Position numbers and translations under genes: made by a program. A stretch of 64,000 bases of DNA from CAZIVP01 sp964542915 (GTDB lineage Bacteria; Calditrichota; Calditrichia; Calditrichales; Calditrichaceae): assembly GCA_964542915.1 (NCBI GenBank), contig CAZIVP010000017.1:16831-80830 (forward strand), read 5' to 3'. Below the pieces are notes generated by a model. The model was not told where the DNA came from, made no database searches, and was given only the letters and a program-made list of their open reading frames with translations. How positions within the stretch are numbered: the stretch's first letter is position 1; each line of letters begins with the position of its first letter. Positions 43,636 through 53,334 of this stretch are shown in pieces.

Positions 43636-46083
43636 ATGGCGCAAAGTAAGAAGAAAAAATTAAAGACCCAGCGCCGCCAGGCATACGGCATCCTGATGCT
43701 TGGGGTCGCTGTGCTGATTTTACTGGCAATCGTTTCGTTCGATGTTAACGATCCGGTACAACTCAATATCCAGGATAACCCCATCCGGGTTTCGAACTGG
43801 CTCGGGCCGCTCGGCGCCAGTATTTCTTACAGCCTTATGCAGTGGACCCTGGGGTATCCGGTTGTGGTCTTCCCTTTGTTATTGGCCTTGTTTGCCATAT
43901 TTGCCATTCGCCGCAAGCCCTTTTCCGAACTCAGCCGTGTGGTTTATCTTTCGCTTCTGTGGGCCGTGGTTATTTCCGTTTATCTGGCGTTACCCGATGC
44001 ATTCGAAACCCAGGGTCAGATCAGCGAATACTACCCCAGCGGACTGATCGGTGGATGGATTGCTTCCAATCTGGTGATCTACCTTGGTAAGATAGGCAGC
44101 TTGATTTCGATGATCGCGGTTACCCTTGCATTGCTGGTATTGTCCGTTCGCCTTGAAATAGACCGCTTTTTCCGTTTTATCGAATTCATGGTCAAACAGG
44201 TTGCCCATGGCGCGGCCGCACTGAAAAAGGGGCTTACAAAAAGTTTTGCCGTACTGGCCGAACGTTTCGAAAAACGTCGCCGGCGTAAAGCCCAACAAGC
44301 GCGAAAGAAATTCAGCGGTCAGGAAGAGGAGCAGATCCCCGAAATCAGTATCGAAGAACAGGCGGAAACGGCTGCAGAAGATGCAGAACCAGAGGCGGAA
44401 GAGAATGAGATAAAGCAAGAACCGCAGCCGATCCAGACGACGCTGGATGATATATTAGCGCGCATCGATGCCGCAAACCAGGCGACAGAGGCCGAAACCG
44501 GCGGCGACGAGAAGGAAAGCAAAGGGCAAGAGGATGTCGATTTTGAGGTGAAGGAACAGAAACAGGAGAAAGAACTGGATTACGACGAACTGGTCAGGGA
44601 AAGCCTTTCCCGCTATAATTTCCCGTCGATTGATCTGCTGCGTGAGCCGCCCGAAACCGATACGCGGGTCAGCCGCGAAGAATTACGTTCCAACGCCGAA
44701 TTGCTGGAAATGAAGTTGAATGATTTCGGAGTGGACGCCCGCGTGATACGTGTTACGGCCGGCCCGGTGATCACACTGTATGAATTACAACCGGCGGCGG
44801 GCGTCAAAGTCAACTCCATCGTATCTCTGGCGAACGATTTAGCGCTGGCGCTGGAAGCCCGCGGCATTCGCATGATCGCTCCCATTCCGGGCAAAGCCGC
44901 CGTGGGCATCGAAATTCCAAACCGCAATCCGCAAACCGTGTATCTGAAATCGTTGATTCGCTCGGAGCAATTTAATAAAAACGATTACCAATTACCGTTG
45001 CCCATCGGTAAAACCATTAACGGCGAATCCTATATTGCGGATTTAACCCGTATGCCGCATCTGCTTATTGCAGGCGCTACCGGTGCGGGCAAAAGTGTGG
45101 GCATCAATACCATCATTGCTTCCCTGATATATGCGGTCGATCCCGGTAAAGTTAAATTTTTAATGATTGACCCCAAAAAACTCGAGCTATCATTGTTCCG
45201 GCATTTAGTGGATCATTATTTGATTTATCGGCCCGATTTGGATGAAACGGTGATTACCAAAGCAACAAACGCCGTGAGCATTCTCAACAGTCTGGTTTTG
45301 GAAATGGAAAAGCGCTACGAAATGCTTTCTACGGTAAACAGCCGCAGTATTGCGGAATACAATCGAAAAATTAAAAACGGCCATGCGCGCGCCGAACAGG
45401 AAAAATTACAGACGCTGCCCTATATTGTTGTCATTATCGATGAACTGGCGGATTTAATGATGATCGCCGCCAAGGAAGTTGAGACGCCGATCGCAAGACT
45501 GGCGCAAATGGCGCGCGCCGTCGGCATCCACATGATCGTGGCCACGCAACGTCCAAGCGTGGATGTGATTACCGGCATGATAAAGGCCAATTTCCCGGCG
45601 CGTCTGGCTTACCAGGTGGCGACCAAGGTCGACTCCCGTACGGTGCTTGATATGAACGGCGCCGAACAGTTGCTCGGAAACGGCGATATGTTGTTCCTGC
45701 CACCGGGCAGCGCCAAGCCCATTCGTCTGCAGAATCCCTTTGTTTCGACCGATGAGGTGGAACAGATTATCGAGCATATAAGCCGGCAGCCTAAAATGCC
45801 CTATTATAGTCTGCCGCAGCCGGCCAGCTCCGGCAGCGATGCGGGCGGTTTTGGCGGCGCGGGAGGCGAACGCGATCCGCTATATAAGGACGCCATGGCG
45901 ATCGTGGTGCAACACCAGCAGGGATCGATCTCGCTTTTACAGCGTAGATTGAAAATCGGTTATGCCCGGGCGGCGCGTATCATGGATGAACTTGAAGAAG
46001 AAGGCGTGGTCGGTCCGCCCGATGGAAGTAAAGCACGCGAAGTATTAATGACGTTACAGGAACTGCAAGAAATGCAATCGTGA
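43636..46083 (+). CDS. ftsK: DNA translocase FtsK/SpoIIIE
   Basis: It moves DNA during chromosome segregation at the division septum. About 815 residues. An N-terminal membrane domain with four TM helices (about residues 15-180) is followed by an acidic, Glu-rich linker (about 215-330). The alpha domain (LNDFGVDARVIRVTAGPVIT) and the RecA-like motor come next, with Walker A GATGAGKSVG, then MIDPKKLELSLF, IVVIIDELADLMM (Walker B) and VGIHMIVATQRPSVDVITG. A gamma winged helix ends the protein (MAIVVQHQQGSISLLQRRL). A TTG at 43621 extends the frame by five residues, but ATG 43636 is preferred. lolA begins 10 bases after the stop. Confidence 0.96.
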   Translation: MAQSKKKKLKTQRRQAYGILMLGVAVLILLAIVSFDVNDPVQLNIQDNPIRVSNWLGPLGASISYSLMQWTLGYPVVVFPLLLALFAIFAIRRKPFSELSRVVYLSLLWAVVISVYLALPDAFETQGQISEYYPSGLIGGWIASNLVIYLGKIGSLISMIAVTLALLVLSVRLEIDRFFRFIEFMVKQVAHGAAALKKGLTKSFAVLAERFEKRRRRKAQQARKKFSGQEEEQIPEISIEEQAETAAEDAEPEAEENEIKQEPQPIQTTLDDILARIDAANQATEAETGGDEKESKGQEDVDFEVKEQKQEKELDYDELVRESLSRYNFPSIDLLREPPETDTRVSREELRSNAELLEMKLNDFGVDARVIRVTAGPVITLYELQPAAGVKVNSIVSLANDLALALEARGIRMIAPIPGKAAVGIEIPNRNPQTVYLKSLIRSEQFNKNDYQLPLPIGKTINGESYIADLTRMPHLLIAGATGAGKSVGINTIIASLIYAVDPGKVKFLMIDPKKLELSLFRHLVDHYLIYRPDLDETVITKATNAVSILNSLVLEMEKRYEMLSTVNSRSIAEYNRKIKNGHARAEQEKLQTLPYIVVIIDELADLMMIAAKEVETPIARLAQMARAVGIHMIVATQRPSVDVITGMIKANFPARLAYQVATKVDSRTVLDMNGAEQLLGNGDMLFLPPGSAKPIRLQNPFVSTDEVEQIIEHISRQPKMPYYSLPQPASSGSDAGGFGGAGGERDPLYKDAMAIVVQHQQGSISLLQRRLKIGYARAARIMDELEEEGVVGPPDGSKAREVLMTLQELQEMQS

Positions 46084-46093
46084 AGGAGCATCC

Positions 46094-46735
46094 ATGAAGC
46101 TGAATGTTGTTTCAATCTTAATTCTGGTATTTGTTATCGCCGTTTCACAAAGCTACGCGGAAGATGTTGAGGATATCGTGGAGAATGTACAGGAAACCTA
46201 CGACGATATGGATTATTTAACGGCCTCGTTCCAACAGGTGGAGACTTTTCAACTCACCGGTTCGAAAAAAGAGCTAACCGGAAAAATATACGTTTCCCAC
46301 GGAGAAAAATATCGTTTTGAATCCGATCTCCAAACCATTGTAACCGACGGTGATACGATCTGGTCGTACAGCCGAAGCAGTAACCAGGTGTTAATCGATC
46401 GCGTTCGGGAAAACTCATCCGCCCTGCTCCCGCGTGATATTTTATTTAAATATCCCAAAACCCACTATGCCACCCTGCTCGGAGAAGAAAAGCTAAACGA
46501 ACAGGATGTTTATGTTGTTAAGCTGGATCCCAAAGACGATGTATACGGATACGTTAAAAGCGTGAAGCTGTGGATCGATAAAGACGATTGGTACGTTTGG
46601 CAAATTGAAGCCACGGAAATGAACGACAATAAAACCCTGTTCCGTATAAGCGATATGAATACCGAAAAGACTTTGCCGGATTCTCTCTTTATCTTTCATC
46701 CCTCTGAGAACATGGAAGTGGTGGATCGCCGTTGA
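46094..46735 (+). CDS. lolA: Outer-membrane lipoprotein carrier LolA
   Basis: A 213-residue periplasmic chaperone that ferries lipoproteins to the outer membrane. The signal peptide ends at SQSYA. The LolA core shows VEDIVENVQETYDDMDYLTASFQQ, LTGKIYVSHGEKYRFE, DTIWSYSRSSNQVLIDRV and VYVVKLDPK near the C-terminal half. The placement directly after ftsK is common in bacteria. An AGGAG ribosome site lies 6 bases before ATG 46094. Its stop overlaps the TTG of the following frame. Confidence 0.93.
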   Translation: MKLNVVSILILVFVIAVSQSYAEDVEDIVENVQETYDDMDYLTASFQQVETFQLTGSKKELTGKIYVSHGEKYRFESDLQTIVTDGDTIWSYSRSSNQVLIDRVRENSSALLPRDILFKYPKTHYATLLGEEKLNEQDVYVVKLDPKDDVYGYVKSVKLWIDKDDWYVWQIEATEMNDNKTLFRISDMNTEKTLPDSLFIFHPSENMEVVDRR

Positions 46736-46743
46736 CGCACAAA

Positions 46744-47583
46744 ATGAACATGCTTCAAAATTGCCAACTGGTCGACATACACGCCCATTTTATCTTTAAT
46801 GTGGATGACGGCGCTTCCGACAGCAAAGAAGCGCTCGGGCTTTTGAATCAAGCCCGGGAACTGGGTATAAAACACTTATTGGCGACGCCGCACATAACGG
46901 ATTTAACGAATGACCAGATCAGCCGAATAATAATGGCGCATTTCGAACAATTACAGGAAGAGGTGGAACGGCAGGGCATGGGCATCCGGCTTTATCTCGC
47001 ATCCGAACTGTTTTTTAGCGGCAAAATCTATGAGTGGCTGCAATATCCCTGGGCCACATTCAATAACAATCGCAAATACTTACTTTTTGAGTTACCGTTA
47101 TTGAATTTACCGGATAAAGTGGACGACTTTATCTTTCAATGCAGGCTGGAAGGCCTGGTGCCTATTTTAGCACATCCCGAACGTTACGGCTATCTTGCGG
47201 AAGATCCCAATAAATTGATCAAGTGGTTTCATCAGGGTTGTCAGTTTCAGATGAACGCAGGAAGCATTCTGGGGCAATTCGGAAACACTGTCCGGGAAAC
47301 CGCCCGTCGTTATCTGCAGGCGGATATGTTTCAATTTGTCGCGTCCGACGCCCATAATGTGAATGCACGATCGTACGAGGTTATGCCAAAGGCTCTGCAA
47401 GAAGTGATCCAAATCACCGGAGAATCGCGCGCCATATCTATCTTCCGGGACAATCCGAAGCGTGCGATTGAAGGTCGGACGATCGAGCGCCTGCCTTTGC
47501 AGGAGAACGGCTTGCAAAAACGATGGTTTGACCCTCTGGCACAACTCTGGAAACGCTTCCGGAGTAAGAGAAGAAAAAATTGA
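46744..47583 (+). CDS. CpsB/CapC-like PHP-family tyrosine phosphatase
   Basis: A manganese-dependent protein tyrosine phosphatase of about 279 residues that would act on the Wzc-like kinase encoded next. PHP motifs are LVDIHAHFIFNVDDGASDS, LLATPHITDL, LILAHPERYGYL and FVASDAHNV. The frame can start at TTG 46732 (overlapping the lolA stop), ATG 46744 or ATG 46750; no ribosome site decides, and 46744 is taken. The same frame stays open for 52 codons beyond its stop. The position just before a tyrosine autokinase gene supports a role in control of capsule or exopolysaccharide assembly. Confidence 0.9.
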   Translation: MNMLQNCQLVDIHAHFIFNVDDGASDSKEALGLLNQARELGIKHLLATPHITDLTNDQISRIIMAHFEQLQEEVERQGMGIRLYLASELFFSGKIYEWLQYPWATFNNNRKYLLFELPLLNLPDKVDDFIFQCRLEGLVPILAHPERYGYLAEDPNKLIKWFHQGCQFQMNAGSILGQFGNTVRETARRYLQADMFQFVASDAHNVNARSYEVMPKALQEVIQITGESRAISIFRDNPKRAIEGRTIERLPLQENGLQKRWFDPLAQLWKRFRSKRRKN

Positions 47584-47719
47584 ACCGGTGTTTACATTTT
47601 CTTATTTTTTGCGGTTCTGTTATTAATGACGATACCAACATCTGCCGAATATGAGGAGAAGCCGGGAGCCGGCTTACCCCAAAAGGTATGCAGGCGTTTA
47701 ATAATAAAACAAGGAGTCT

Positions 47720-50005
47720 ATGGCCTCAATGGAGCCCTTTGAACAGGAATATGAGGAGCAGGTCTCGTTAAAAGAGTACATCGCCATTATTTATCGCCGG
47801 CGATGGATAATCATCTTATCATTTATCATCGTGTTTATATCCGCCATTTTTTACACCCTCACCACAGCACCGACTTACCAGGCTTCAACCTCGATAATGA
47901 TCGAACGCACCGGCGCCATGGAGCGCACATTGTTCGATATTAATAATCTGGGCAACCAGAATACATTGATCGCCAATCAGATTGAAATTTTAAAGAGCCG
48001 CAGACTGGCGGAACGCGTCATTAAACGTCTGGATCTGTCGGATGTACGCGATTCGCTGAGGTTTTTTCAGCCGAACGAACAAGGCGATTATTTGAGCTTG
48101 CGTGCGGCCGGAGGGCTCATACGCAATAACATGGAAGTGGAGCCCAAGCGCGACACCGATATTCTTATTCTCAGCTATCAGGCGCCGACCCCGTTCGAAG
48201 CGGCTTACGTGGCCAACGCCATCGCCGATGAATTTAAGAGAATGAATGTGGAAGCCAGCCGCTCGGAAGTAACCGAAATGCGGGATTTTATTGAAGAACG
48301 TTTGGCGGTAAAACGGCAGGAACTGCGTCTTTCCGAAGAACGCTTGCGCGACTACCAGGAACGTGAAAAAGTGGCCAGTCTGGATGAAGAGACCAATGAG
48401 CTGGTATCGCGGCTGGCCGAAGTGGAATCGAAACTGGAAGAAGCGCGGGTAGAGCTTCACGCCAATCTGGAATTGAAGAAGTCGCTGGAAGAACAACTGC
48501 AGGAACGTAAGGCGCGGCTTTCCGGAGAAATCAGTGAAATATCGACGCCGTATTTGACGACTCTGCAAAACCAACTGGCCGAAGCCGAGGCCGAAAAAGC
48601 CATTTATCTTACGGCTATCGAATCCGAACAAAATATCGACAAACGCAATTTTGAGGGTAAAGTCAGGCAGTACGATGAACGCATAAAAGCGCTGCGTCAA
48701 AAGTTAAAGGAAGAGGCAAACAAGATTTCCACTTCCAATATGGTGCAGGATCCGCTGAAACTGGCGCAGGAATTGGTGAATCGACTGTTGAGGGTCGAGG
48801 CGGAAATTAAAGCTTCTACGGCTAAAATCGATGCCCTGCAGGATGTGGTTAGCAGCTACGATCAACGCCTGAAAGGCCTGCCGGATAAGGTGTTGCAGTT
48901 GGCGCGGTTGGAACGTCGCCGCCAGGTGGATGAACAAACTTACATCATGCTCACCCAAAAACTGGAAGAGGCCAAAATTCAGGTGGCGGCCAAACAGAAA
49001 AACGTGCGCATTATTGACGAAGCCATCGAACCTTTCTCGCCGGTCAAGCCCAACCGTAAGCTTAACATTATGCTGGGCGCGCTGATCGGCATCGGGCTGG
49101 GCGTGGGCATCGTTTTTCTGATGGAGTACATGGATTCCACTATTCGTACCAATGAAGAGCTGGAACGGATGGGTTTTAACATCATGGCGACCATTCCGAC
49201 CATCGAAATTGATAAGGTGGAAAAGAAACTGGAACGCCAGATGTCCGGAGTGATGCCCATGGAGGCGCGCCGCATCGAGGCACGTCTGATAACGCATTTC
49301 GATCCCAAATCGCCCGTATCGGAAGCCTACCGGACATTGCGAACGAATTTACAATTCAGCAAGGTCGAACGGGATGTTAAGTGTATTCTTATTACCAGTT
49401 CCGGCCCCAAAGAAGGTAAATCCACCACGGCGACCAATCTCGCCATCGCTATGGCCCAGTCGGGTCAGCGCGTCGTTCTGGTGGACGCCGATCTCCGGCG
49501 GCCCGTGATTCATTCCATATTTGATTTGGATAAGGATCAGGGCTTGACCAATTTCCTAATGAATACGAATACGTTCGAAGAAGTCATACTTGACACGTTC
49601 CAGGAAAACCTGTCGATCATTACGAGCGGTGTGTTGCCGCCCAACCCTTCGGAGTTACTGGGTTCGGCAAAGATGGAAGAGCTTATACAATCCCTGCGCG
49701 AGGCCTTCGATATTATCGTGTTCGACAGCCCGCCGATTATCGCCGTTACCGACGCCGCCATCCTAAGTACGAAAGTGGACGGCACCCTACTGGTTGTTTC
49801 CGCGGGCCAGACCAATAAAGAGGTGATCCAGCGCTCCCAGACGTTGTTGCAAAATGTGGATACGAAGATACTGGGTACCGTGCTGAACAATGTGAGTCTG
49901 GAAGGCGGCTACGGCTCCAGCTACTACTATTATTATTATTACCAGTATTATTCCAAACCGGGCAAGGGAAAGCGACAAAAACGATCAAATCGGTTCAGTC
50001 GCTAA
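47720..50005 (+). CDS. Wzc-type polysaccharide co-polymerase and tyrosine autokinase
   Basis: A 761-residue inner-membrane protein that controls surface polysaccharide chain assembly and export. TM1 (WIIILSFIIVFISAIFYTLT) opens the Wzz domain, and a long periplasmic coiled coil (about 190-420) follows. The GNVR motif region and TM2 (LNIMLGALIGIGLGVGIVFL, about 455) come next. The BY-kinase domain carries Walker A SSGPKEGKSTTATN, A' VVLVDADLRRPVI and B IIVFDSPPI. The tail holds a run of at least eight Tyr near residues 735-748, the autophosphorylation cluster, then a basic end. AAGGAG precedes ATG 47720. Its partner phosphatase is the gene just upstream. Confidence 0.94.
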   Translation: MASMEPFEQEYEEQVSLKEYIAIIYRRRWIIILSFIIVFISAIFYTLTTAPTYQASTSIMIERTGAMERTLFDINNLGNQNTLIANQIEILKSRRLAERVIKRLDLSDVRDSLRFFQPNEQGDYLSLRAAGGLIRNNMEVEPKRDTDILILSYQAPTPFEAAYVANAIADEFKRMNVEASRSEVTEMRDFIEERLAVKRQELRLSEERLRDYQEREKVASLDEETNELVSRLAEVESKLEEARVELHANLELKKSLEEQLQERKARLSGEISEISTPYLTTLQNQLAEAEAEKAIYLTAIESEQNIDKRNFEGKVRQYDERIKALRQKLKEEANKISTSNMVQDPLKLAQELVNRLLRVEAEIKASTAKIDALQDVVSSYDQRLKGLPDKVLQLARLERRRQVDEQTYIMLTQKLEEAKIQVAAKQKNVRIIDEAIEPFSPVKPNRKLNIMLGALIGIGLGVGIVFLMEYMDSTIRTNEELERMGFNIMATIPTIEIDKVEKKLERQMSGVMPMEARRIEARLITHFDPKSPVSEAYRTLRTNLQFSKVERDVKCILITSSGPKEGKSTTATNLAIAMAQSGQRVVLVDADLRRPVIHSIFDLDKDQGLTNFLMNTNTFEEVILDTFQENLSIITSGVLPPNPSELLGSAKMEELIQSLREAFDIIVFDSPPIIAVTDAAILSTKVDGTLLVVSAGQTNKEVIQRSQTLLQNVDTKILGTVLNNVSLEGGYGSSYYYYYYYQYYSKPGKGKRQKRSNRFSR

Positions 50006-50105
50006 TTTTTTTCGAAATTATTCCGATGAGAAGAATATTCCGTTTGTCATATCAAATACAACGGTTCTAATGTGATAAATCCAGACTGATGTAAAGGAGA
50101 TTAGT

Positions 50106-51437
50106 ATGAAGGTCACTGTTGTCGGCACAGGCTATGTTGGATTGGTTGCCGGAACCTGTTTCGCCGATTCGGGTAATGAAGTCATTTGTGTTGACGTTGA
50201 TGATAATAAAATCGATATGCTGAACAACGGGAAGGTTCCCATCTACGAGCCGGGCCTGGAGCAGATGTTGCACCGTAATGTGGAACAGGAACGATTGACG
50301 TTTACCACCGACATTAAAACAGGCGTGGAGCGCTCCGCCATTATTTTTATTGCCGTGGGTACACCGCCCGATGAAGATGGTTCGGCGGATCTGAAATATG
50401 TTCTGGGCGTCGCCAACGATATCGGACGCTATATGAACGGTTTTAAAGTGGTCGTCGATAAGAGTACCGTTCCGGTGGGCACGGCGGATAAAGTAAAAGA
50501 AACGATCAAAAAACAGACCAAACACAATTTCGCCGTGGTTTCCAATCCTGAATTTTTGAAAGAAGGCGCCGCCATCGAAGATTTCATGAAACCGGATCGT
50601 GTGATCGTGGGTACCGATAACGAAGAAGCGGCAGAAATTATGCGGAATCTCTATGCGCCGTTTGTGAGAACGGGTCGGCCCATCATGATTATGGATATAC
50701 GCAGCGCCGAGCTCACCAAATACGCGGCCAATTCCATTCTGGCCACGAAAATATCGTTTATGAATGAAATGGCTAATTTGTGCGACGCCGTGGGCGCCGA
50801 TATCGAAATGGTGCGCAGGGGTATCGGCTCCGATAAGCGCATAGGACCTTATTTCATCTTTCCGGGTACGGGTTATGGCGGATCCTGTTTTCCGAAAGAT
50901 GTGCATGCCATTATCCGGACCGCCCGCGAACACAAACTATCCCTTTCGGTATTAGAGGCGGTGGAAGATGTCAATGAACGCCAGAAAACCGTTCTTCTCA
51001 ATAAACTAAAGGCCTATTTTAAAAACAATCTGAAAGGCAAAACCTTCGGGATGTGGGGCCTTTCTTTTAAACCCAATACCGATGATATGCGCGAAGCGCC
51101 GGCTATTGCGATGATTAATCAGCTCGTTGAAATGGGCGTTAACATTCATGCCCACGATCCCGAAGCCATAAAAGAGGCACGGTGGCGACTGAAAGACCAC
51201 CTGGATAAAAACCTGTTTCTATTCGAAAAACGTTACGAGGCACTCAGAAATACCGACGGTTTGATCATTATGACCGAATGGAATGAATTTCGTGAACCGG
51301 ATTTTTACCTGATCCGGGAGTTGCTCAATACACCGGTCATTTTCGACGGGCGCAATTTGTATGACCCCAAACGCATGCGGAAAATGAACATCGACTATTT
51401 TTCGGTGGGCCGGCCCTCGTCGCTGGATATGGTTTAG
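50106..51437 (+). CDS. ugd: UDP-glucose 6-dehydrogenase
   Basis: It oxidises UDP-glucose to UDP-glucuronate with two NAD+. It is 443 residues. Seen are the Rossmann motif VVGTGYVGLVAGTCFAD, the VGTPPDEDGSADLKYV segment, VSNPEFLKEGAAIEDFM, the middle-domain AELTKYAANSILATKISFMNE and the catalytic Cys in GTGYGGSCFPKD. The C-terminal domain has LSFKPNTDDMREAP. AAAGGAG precedes ATG 50106. It lies within the polysaccharide locus, 100 bases after the tyrosine kinase gene, and supplies an acidic sugar donor. Confidence 0.95.
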   Translation: MKVTVVGTGYVGLVAGTCFADSGNEVICVDVDDNKIDMLNNGKVPIYEPGLEQMLHRNVEQERLTFTTDIKTGVERSAIIFIAVGTPPDEDGSADLKYVLGVANDIGRYMNGFKVVVDKSTVPVGTADKVKETIKKQTKHNFAVVSNPEFLKEGAAIEDFMKPDRVIVGTDNEEAAEIMRNLYAPFVRTGRPIMIMDIRSAELTKYAANSILATKISFMNEMANLCDAVGADIEMVRRGIGSDKRIGPYFIFPGTGYGGSCFPKDVHAIIRTAREHKLSLSVLEAVEDVNERQKTVLLNKLKAYFKNNLKGKTFGMWGLSFKPNTDDMREAPAIAMINQLVEMGVNIHAHDPEAIKEARWRLKDHLDKNLFLFEKRYEALRNTDGLIIMTEWNEFREPDFYLIRELLNTPVIFDGRNLYDPKRMRKMNIDYFSVGRPSSLDMV

Positions 51438-51628
51438 TTGTACAGATTAAATCAGACTTGTAAAAAAAAAAATATAGAAAGATTGGATTAAATCTTAAGG
51501 ATACGGCCCTTCATCACTCCAAATTTTACGAGAAGAATTCGGAGGCGGGGGAGTCTGCAGATTTTGTCGACTACTTCGTTTAATTGAAAATTGAAAACAA
51601 TCGATGTGAACAAACCAATGGAGCACCT

Positions 51629-52939
51629 ATGGATCTGTTAGAGAGGATAAAATCGAAAGAAGCCGTGATCGGCGTCGTCGGTCTCGGTTATGTGGGACTG
51701 CCGTTATTGATGGAATTTGTGGAACAGGGATTCAAGACCATCGGATTTGACGTGGATGACAGCAAAGTTGTTAAACTGAACGACGGCAAATCGTATATTC
51801 AGCATATCAAAAGCGAACGGGTTAAGACTGTGCGGGAAACAGGCATATTTGAGGCCACTTCCGATTTTAAACATATTAAAAAAGCCGACTGTATCCTGAT
51901 TTGCGTACCTACCCCGCTTACACGCCACCGCGAACCCGATTTGTCGTATATTCAAAACACCGGCAAAGTGCTCGCCCAAAACATTCGTAAAGGCCAGTTT
52001 ATCGTTCTGGAAAGTTCCACTTATCCCGGCACTACCGAAGAAGTACTGAAGCCGATTTTAGAAGAGTCCGGTTTAAAAGGAGACCGGGATTTCTGGGTGG
52101 CGTTTTCTCCGGAACGCGAAGATCCCAATAATCAGAAATATAACACCCGCACCATTCCCAAAGTTGTGGGCGCCAATACCGAGTACGCCCGCGAACTGGC
52201 GCGCGCCCTGTACGAACAGGTGATCGTTCAGGCGGTGCCTGTTTCCAGCAGCCAGGCGGCCGAAGCGACCAAACTGCTGGAAAACATTTTTCGCAGCGTC
52301 AACATCGCGCTGGTGAATGAAATGAAAATGATTCTGGATCGTATGGGTATCGATGTCTGGGAGGTGATTAATGCCGCCTCCACCAAACCGTTCGGTTTTA
52401 TGCCCTTCTTTCCCGGTCCGGGTCTCGGCGGACACTGCATTCCCATCGATCCCTTCTATTTGACCTGGAAAGCCAGGGAATACGAGATGAACACGCGCTT
52501 CATTGAGCTGGCAGGCGAGATTAATACCGAAATGCCGCGCTGGGTAATTGCTAAAGTTATGGACGCCCTGAACGATCACGGTAAAAGCCTGAGCGGTTCC
52601 AAAGTGCTGGTACTCGGCGCCGCTTATAAAAAAGATGTGGACGATCCGCGTGAATCGCCGTCTTTTAAACTGATGGAATTATTATTGGATAAAGGCGCCG
52701 AGGTGGATTACAACGATCCGCACGTACCGGAACTGCCGAAAATGCGTATGTACGACATCGAACGTAAAAGCGTGGAACTGACGCCGGAAAATTTAAAGAA
52801 ATACGACTGTGTTTTAATAAGCACCGACCACTCCGCTTATGACTGGAATTTTATTGTGAAAAACGCCAAAATGGTGGTCGATACGCGCAATGCCACCAAA
52901 GAAGTGCTGGAAAACCGGGATAAGATCTTTAAGGCCTGA
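51629..52939 (+). CDS. wbpA: Nucleotide-sugar dehydrogenase, WbpA-like (UDP-GlcNAc 6-dehydrogenase)
   Basis: A 436-residue dehydrogenase. The frame opens at TTG 51584, but ATG 51629 (MDLLERIKSKEAVIG) has GGAG 5 bases upstream and matches the family. Motifs: VVGLGYVGLPLLMEF, VPTPLTRHREPDLSYI, SSTYPGTTEE, FSPEREDPNN, AEATKLLENIFRSVNIALVNE and catalytic Cys in GPGLGGHCIPIDPFYLTWKA. The VPTPL and GHCIPIDP forms are those of the UDP-GlcNAc/UDP-ManNAc dehydrogenase clade. With WbpB-like (60880) and WbpD-like (62406) genes in the same locus, it probably starts synthesis of a 2,3-diacetamido uronic acid. Confidence 0.92.
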   Translation: MDLLERIKSKEAVIGVVGLGYVGLPLLMEFVEQGFKTIGFDVDDSKVVKLNDGKSYIQHIKSERVKTVRETGIFEATSDFKHIKKADCILICVPTPLTRHREPDLSYIQNTGKVLAQNIRKGQFIVLESSTYPGTTEEVLKPILEESGLKGDRDFWVAFSPEREDPNNQKYNTRTIPKVVGANTEYARELARALYEQVIVQAVPVSSSQAAEATKLLENIFRSVNIALVNEMKMILDRMGIDVWEVINAASTKPFGFMPFFPGPGLGGHCIPIDPFYLTWKAREYEMNTRFIELAGEINTEMPRWVIAKVMDALNDHGKSLSGSKVLVLGAAYKKDVDDPRESPSFKLMELLLDKGAEVDYNDPHVPELPKMRMYDIERKSVELTPENLKKYDCVLISTDHSAYDWNFIVKNAKMVVDTRNATKEVLENRDKIFKA

Positions 52940-52980
52940 GTCTGAAAAAGGCGGATCGGGTTTTTCCCGTCGTCAACGAA

Positions 52981-53030
52981 ACCCCAGCCCCGCATCCTTC
53001 CGTGCTACGGAAGAGGCGCAGGGCCGGGCA
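52981..53030. repeat. C-rich imperfect palindrome after wbpA
   Basis: Inner perfect stem CTTCCGT-GCT-ACGGAAG (52997-53013), with outer C-rich and G-rich arms that pair imperfectly (AGCCCCGC against GCGCAGGGC). There is no T run. It may act as a transcript-end structure, or belong to a dispersed family with similar elements at about 8660-8705 and 58731-58780. Confidence 0.55.
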
Positions 53031-53126
53031 ACATTAATATGATTTGAAGCTATAAAGCCTTAGATTCAATCAACGACCGACATTGTAATTGAGATCTTTA
53101 CGTTCATAAAAATCTGACGATCCGAT

Positions 53127-53333
53127 ATGAACAAAAGCAAAACTATAACGATCCCCGAACATTTGCACCGGAAGCTTGAAGAACATCGCCAAACAACCGC
53201 CTTTGCATCGTTGAACGATCTGATAACCTTTGTCTTGCAGGATTACCTGGATCAACAGGAGCAACCACAAAATTCTCAGGAGCAAGATGAGGCGTCGCTG
53301 AAAAAACGGCTACGGGATTTGGGTTACATGTAA
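53127..53333 (+). CDS. Small ribbon-helix-helix-like protein
   Basis: A 68-residue protein with a RHH-type N-terminus (KTITIPEHLHRKLEEHRQTT, then SLNDLITFVLQDYLDQ), followed by a Gln/Glu-rich linker and a C-terminal LKKRLRDLGYM motif. It ends 1 base before the PHP gene, so it is co-transcribed with it and the phosphodiesterase pair. It could be a DNA-binding regulator of this operon, but the C-terminal motif resembles a tail found in sulfatase/phosphodiesterase relatives, so a protein-protein role is also possible. Function inferred only from the fold. Confidence 0.75.
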   Translation: MNKSKTITIPEHLHRKLEEHRQTTAFASLNDLITFVLQDYLDQQEQPQNSQEQDEASLKKRLRDLGYM

Positions 53334-53334
53334 T

